Positions 5,497 through 5,986 of a stretch of DNA of 5,986 nt are shown piece after piece. The translations under genes were made by a program, and so were the position numbers. The notes below the pieces were generated by a model. It did no database searches. It had not been told where the DNA came from and saw nothing but the letters and a program-made list of their open reading frames with translations. Origin of the DNA: Haloquadratum sp. J07HQX50 (GTDB taxonomy: Archaea > Halobacteriota > Halobacteria > Halobacteriales > Haloferacaceae); contig KE356563.1 in NCBI GenBank assembly GCA_000416005.1, forward strand, positions 44,900-50,885, read 5' to 3'. Position 1 is the first letter of the stretch, and each line of letters begins with the position of its first letter.

Positions 5497-5986
5497 ATGT
5501 CGCTGGTTTTGCCAAGCGAGATTGTCGTCAACGAGGTTTTACCAGTTGTTCGGCCAATGCTTGCACGTGAGCTTGCAGATGCTGGTCTGACCCAGCAGAC
5601 GATCGCCAACAATCTTGGCGTGACACAGGCTGCAGTGAGTTCGTATCTCAATAGCAAACCTGACCGGAGTGGACCAATCGCTGGCGACCCTCGAACACAA
5701 GCGACCATCGAGCGGATCGCGACAGGACTTGCCGATGAACAGATGGATGGCTATGACGCGCTTGCGGAATTAATGGATCTCATAGCGACGTTTGAGGATC
5801 GTGGACCAATTTGTGAACTTCATGAAGAGGCGATGCCCTCTCTCCGAGGATTAAGCTGTGATCTCTGCGTTCGCGGAATCGACTCCACGCTGGCAACCGA
5901 ACGAGAAACACTCGCAAATGTCCGTCGAGCTGCTCAACTGCTCGCAACTGCTGATGGGATGACTGAAGCGATCCCTAACGTTGGGA
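5497..5986 (+). CDS. thiR: ThiR-like HTH-ThiN thiamine regulator, N-terminal part (runs off the right edge)
   Basis: The frame is open for 163 codons to the window end, so only the N-terminal part is present. Residues about 19-52 form an XRE/Cro-like helix-turn-helix (LTQQTIANNLGVTQAAVSSY at 31-50). A helical linker follows, then a Cys-x2-His (106, 109) and Cys-x2-Cys (121, 124) motif that could bind zinc or another metal. The last residues (IPNVG) match the point where the ThiN domain usually begins; that domain, related to archaeal thiamine-phosphate synthase, senses thiamine phosphate. Haloarchaeal ThiR of this architecture (Haloferax volcanii) represses thiamine biosynthesis genes. Divergence from the tenA operon supports a local regulator role. 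The start is fixed by the typical N-terminus MSLVLPSEIVV. No clear TATA box or Shine-Dalgarno site precedes it. Overlapping minus-strand frames are shadows. Confidence 0.85.
   Translation, partial: MSLVLPSEIVVNEVLPVVRPMLARELADAGLTQQTIANNLGVTQAAVSSYLNSKPDRSGPIAGDPRTQATIERIATGLADEQMDGYDALAELMDLIATFEDRGPICELHEEAMPSLRGLSCDLCVRGIDSTLATERETLANVRRAAQLLATADGMTEAIPNVG

Noticed and set aside
5400..5708. 102-codon minus-strand frame
   Set aside because: Antisense to the thiR-like gene, which has clear family features, and it would overlay the divergent promoter region.
1..5986. CRISPR array, rRNA or complete insertion sequence
   Set aside because: No regularly spaced direct repeats, no rRNA-like conserved blocks and no intact transposase were seen on either strand.

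Overview
The window reads as a haloarchaeal chromosome segment. The main proteins are acidic, the TATA-like boxes sit about 26-30 nt upstream of start codons (the leaderless arrangement usual in haloarchaea), and the regulator at the right end is an archaeal HTH-ThiN type protein. The left 2.3 kb is AT-rich and almost gene-free while the genes have only moderate GC. This low coding density is reminiscent of Haloquadratum, but that genus call is inference.

Layout. Positions 1-2287 hold one plausible intact gene, an acidic 107-residue orphan on the minus strand (811-1134). The rest is decayed coding sequence and short inverted repeats: a C-terminal fragment of a possible winged-helix protein (445-606, minus) and a plus-strand gene remnant broken by stops and frameshifts (1242-2033). 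Positions 2288-5395 are a tight four-gene minus-strand operon in which every junction overlaps. In order of transcription it runs tenA with the catalytic cysteine (TenA_C type), tenA with Glu in place of that cysteine (TenA_E type), a 13-helix sodium:solute symporter, and a 40-residue single-helix membrane protein. Divergent from it at 5497 begins a thiR-like regulator that runs off the right edge.

How the parts fit. The operon looks like a scavenging unit for the pyrimidine half of thiamine. The symporter is the likely importer of a pyrimidine such as HMP or a base-degraded thiamine product. The two TenA proteins would convert (formyl)amino-pyrimidines to HMP, and the divergent ThiR-like protein would sense thiamine phosphate and control both directions. 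The 101-bp divergent spacer contains a leaderless-type TATA box for tenA and a 19-bp near-perfect palindrome just upstream of thiR, the best operator candidate. The least expected item is the 40-residue membrane protein, which has a TAATG overlap with the symporter and a perfect 7-nt Shine-Dalgarno match. It may be a small subunit of the transporter.
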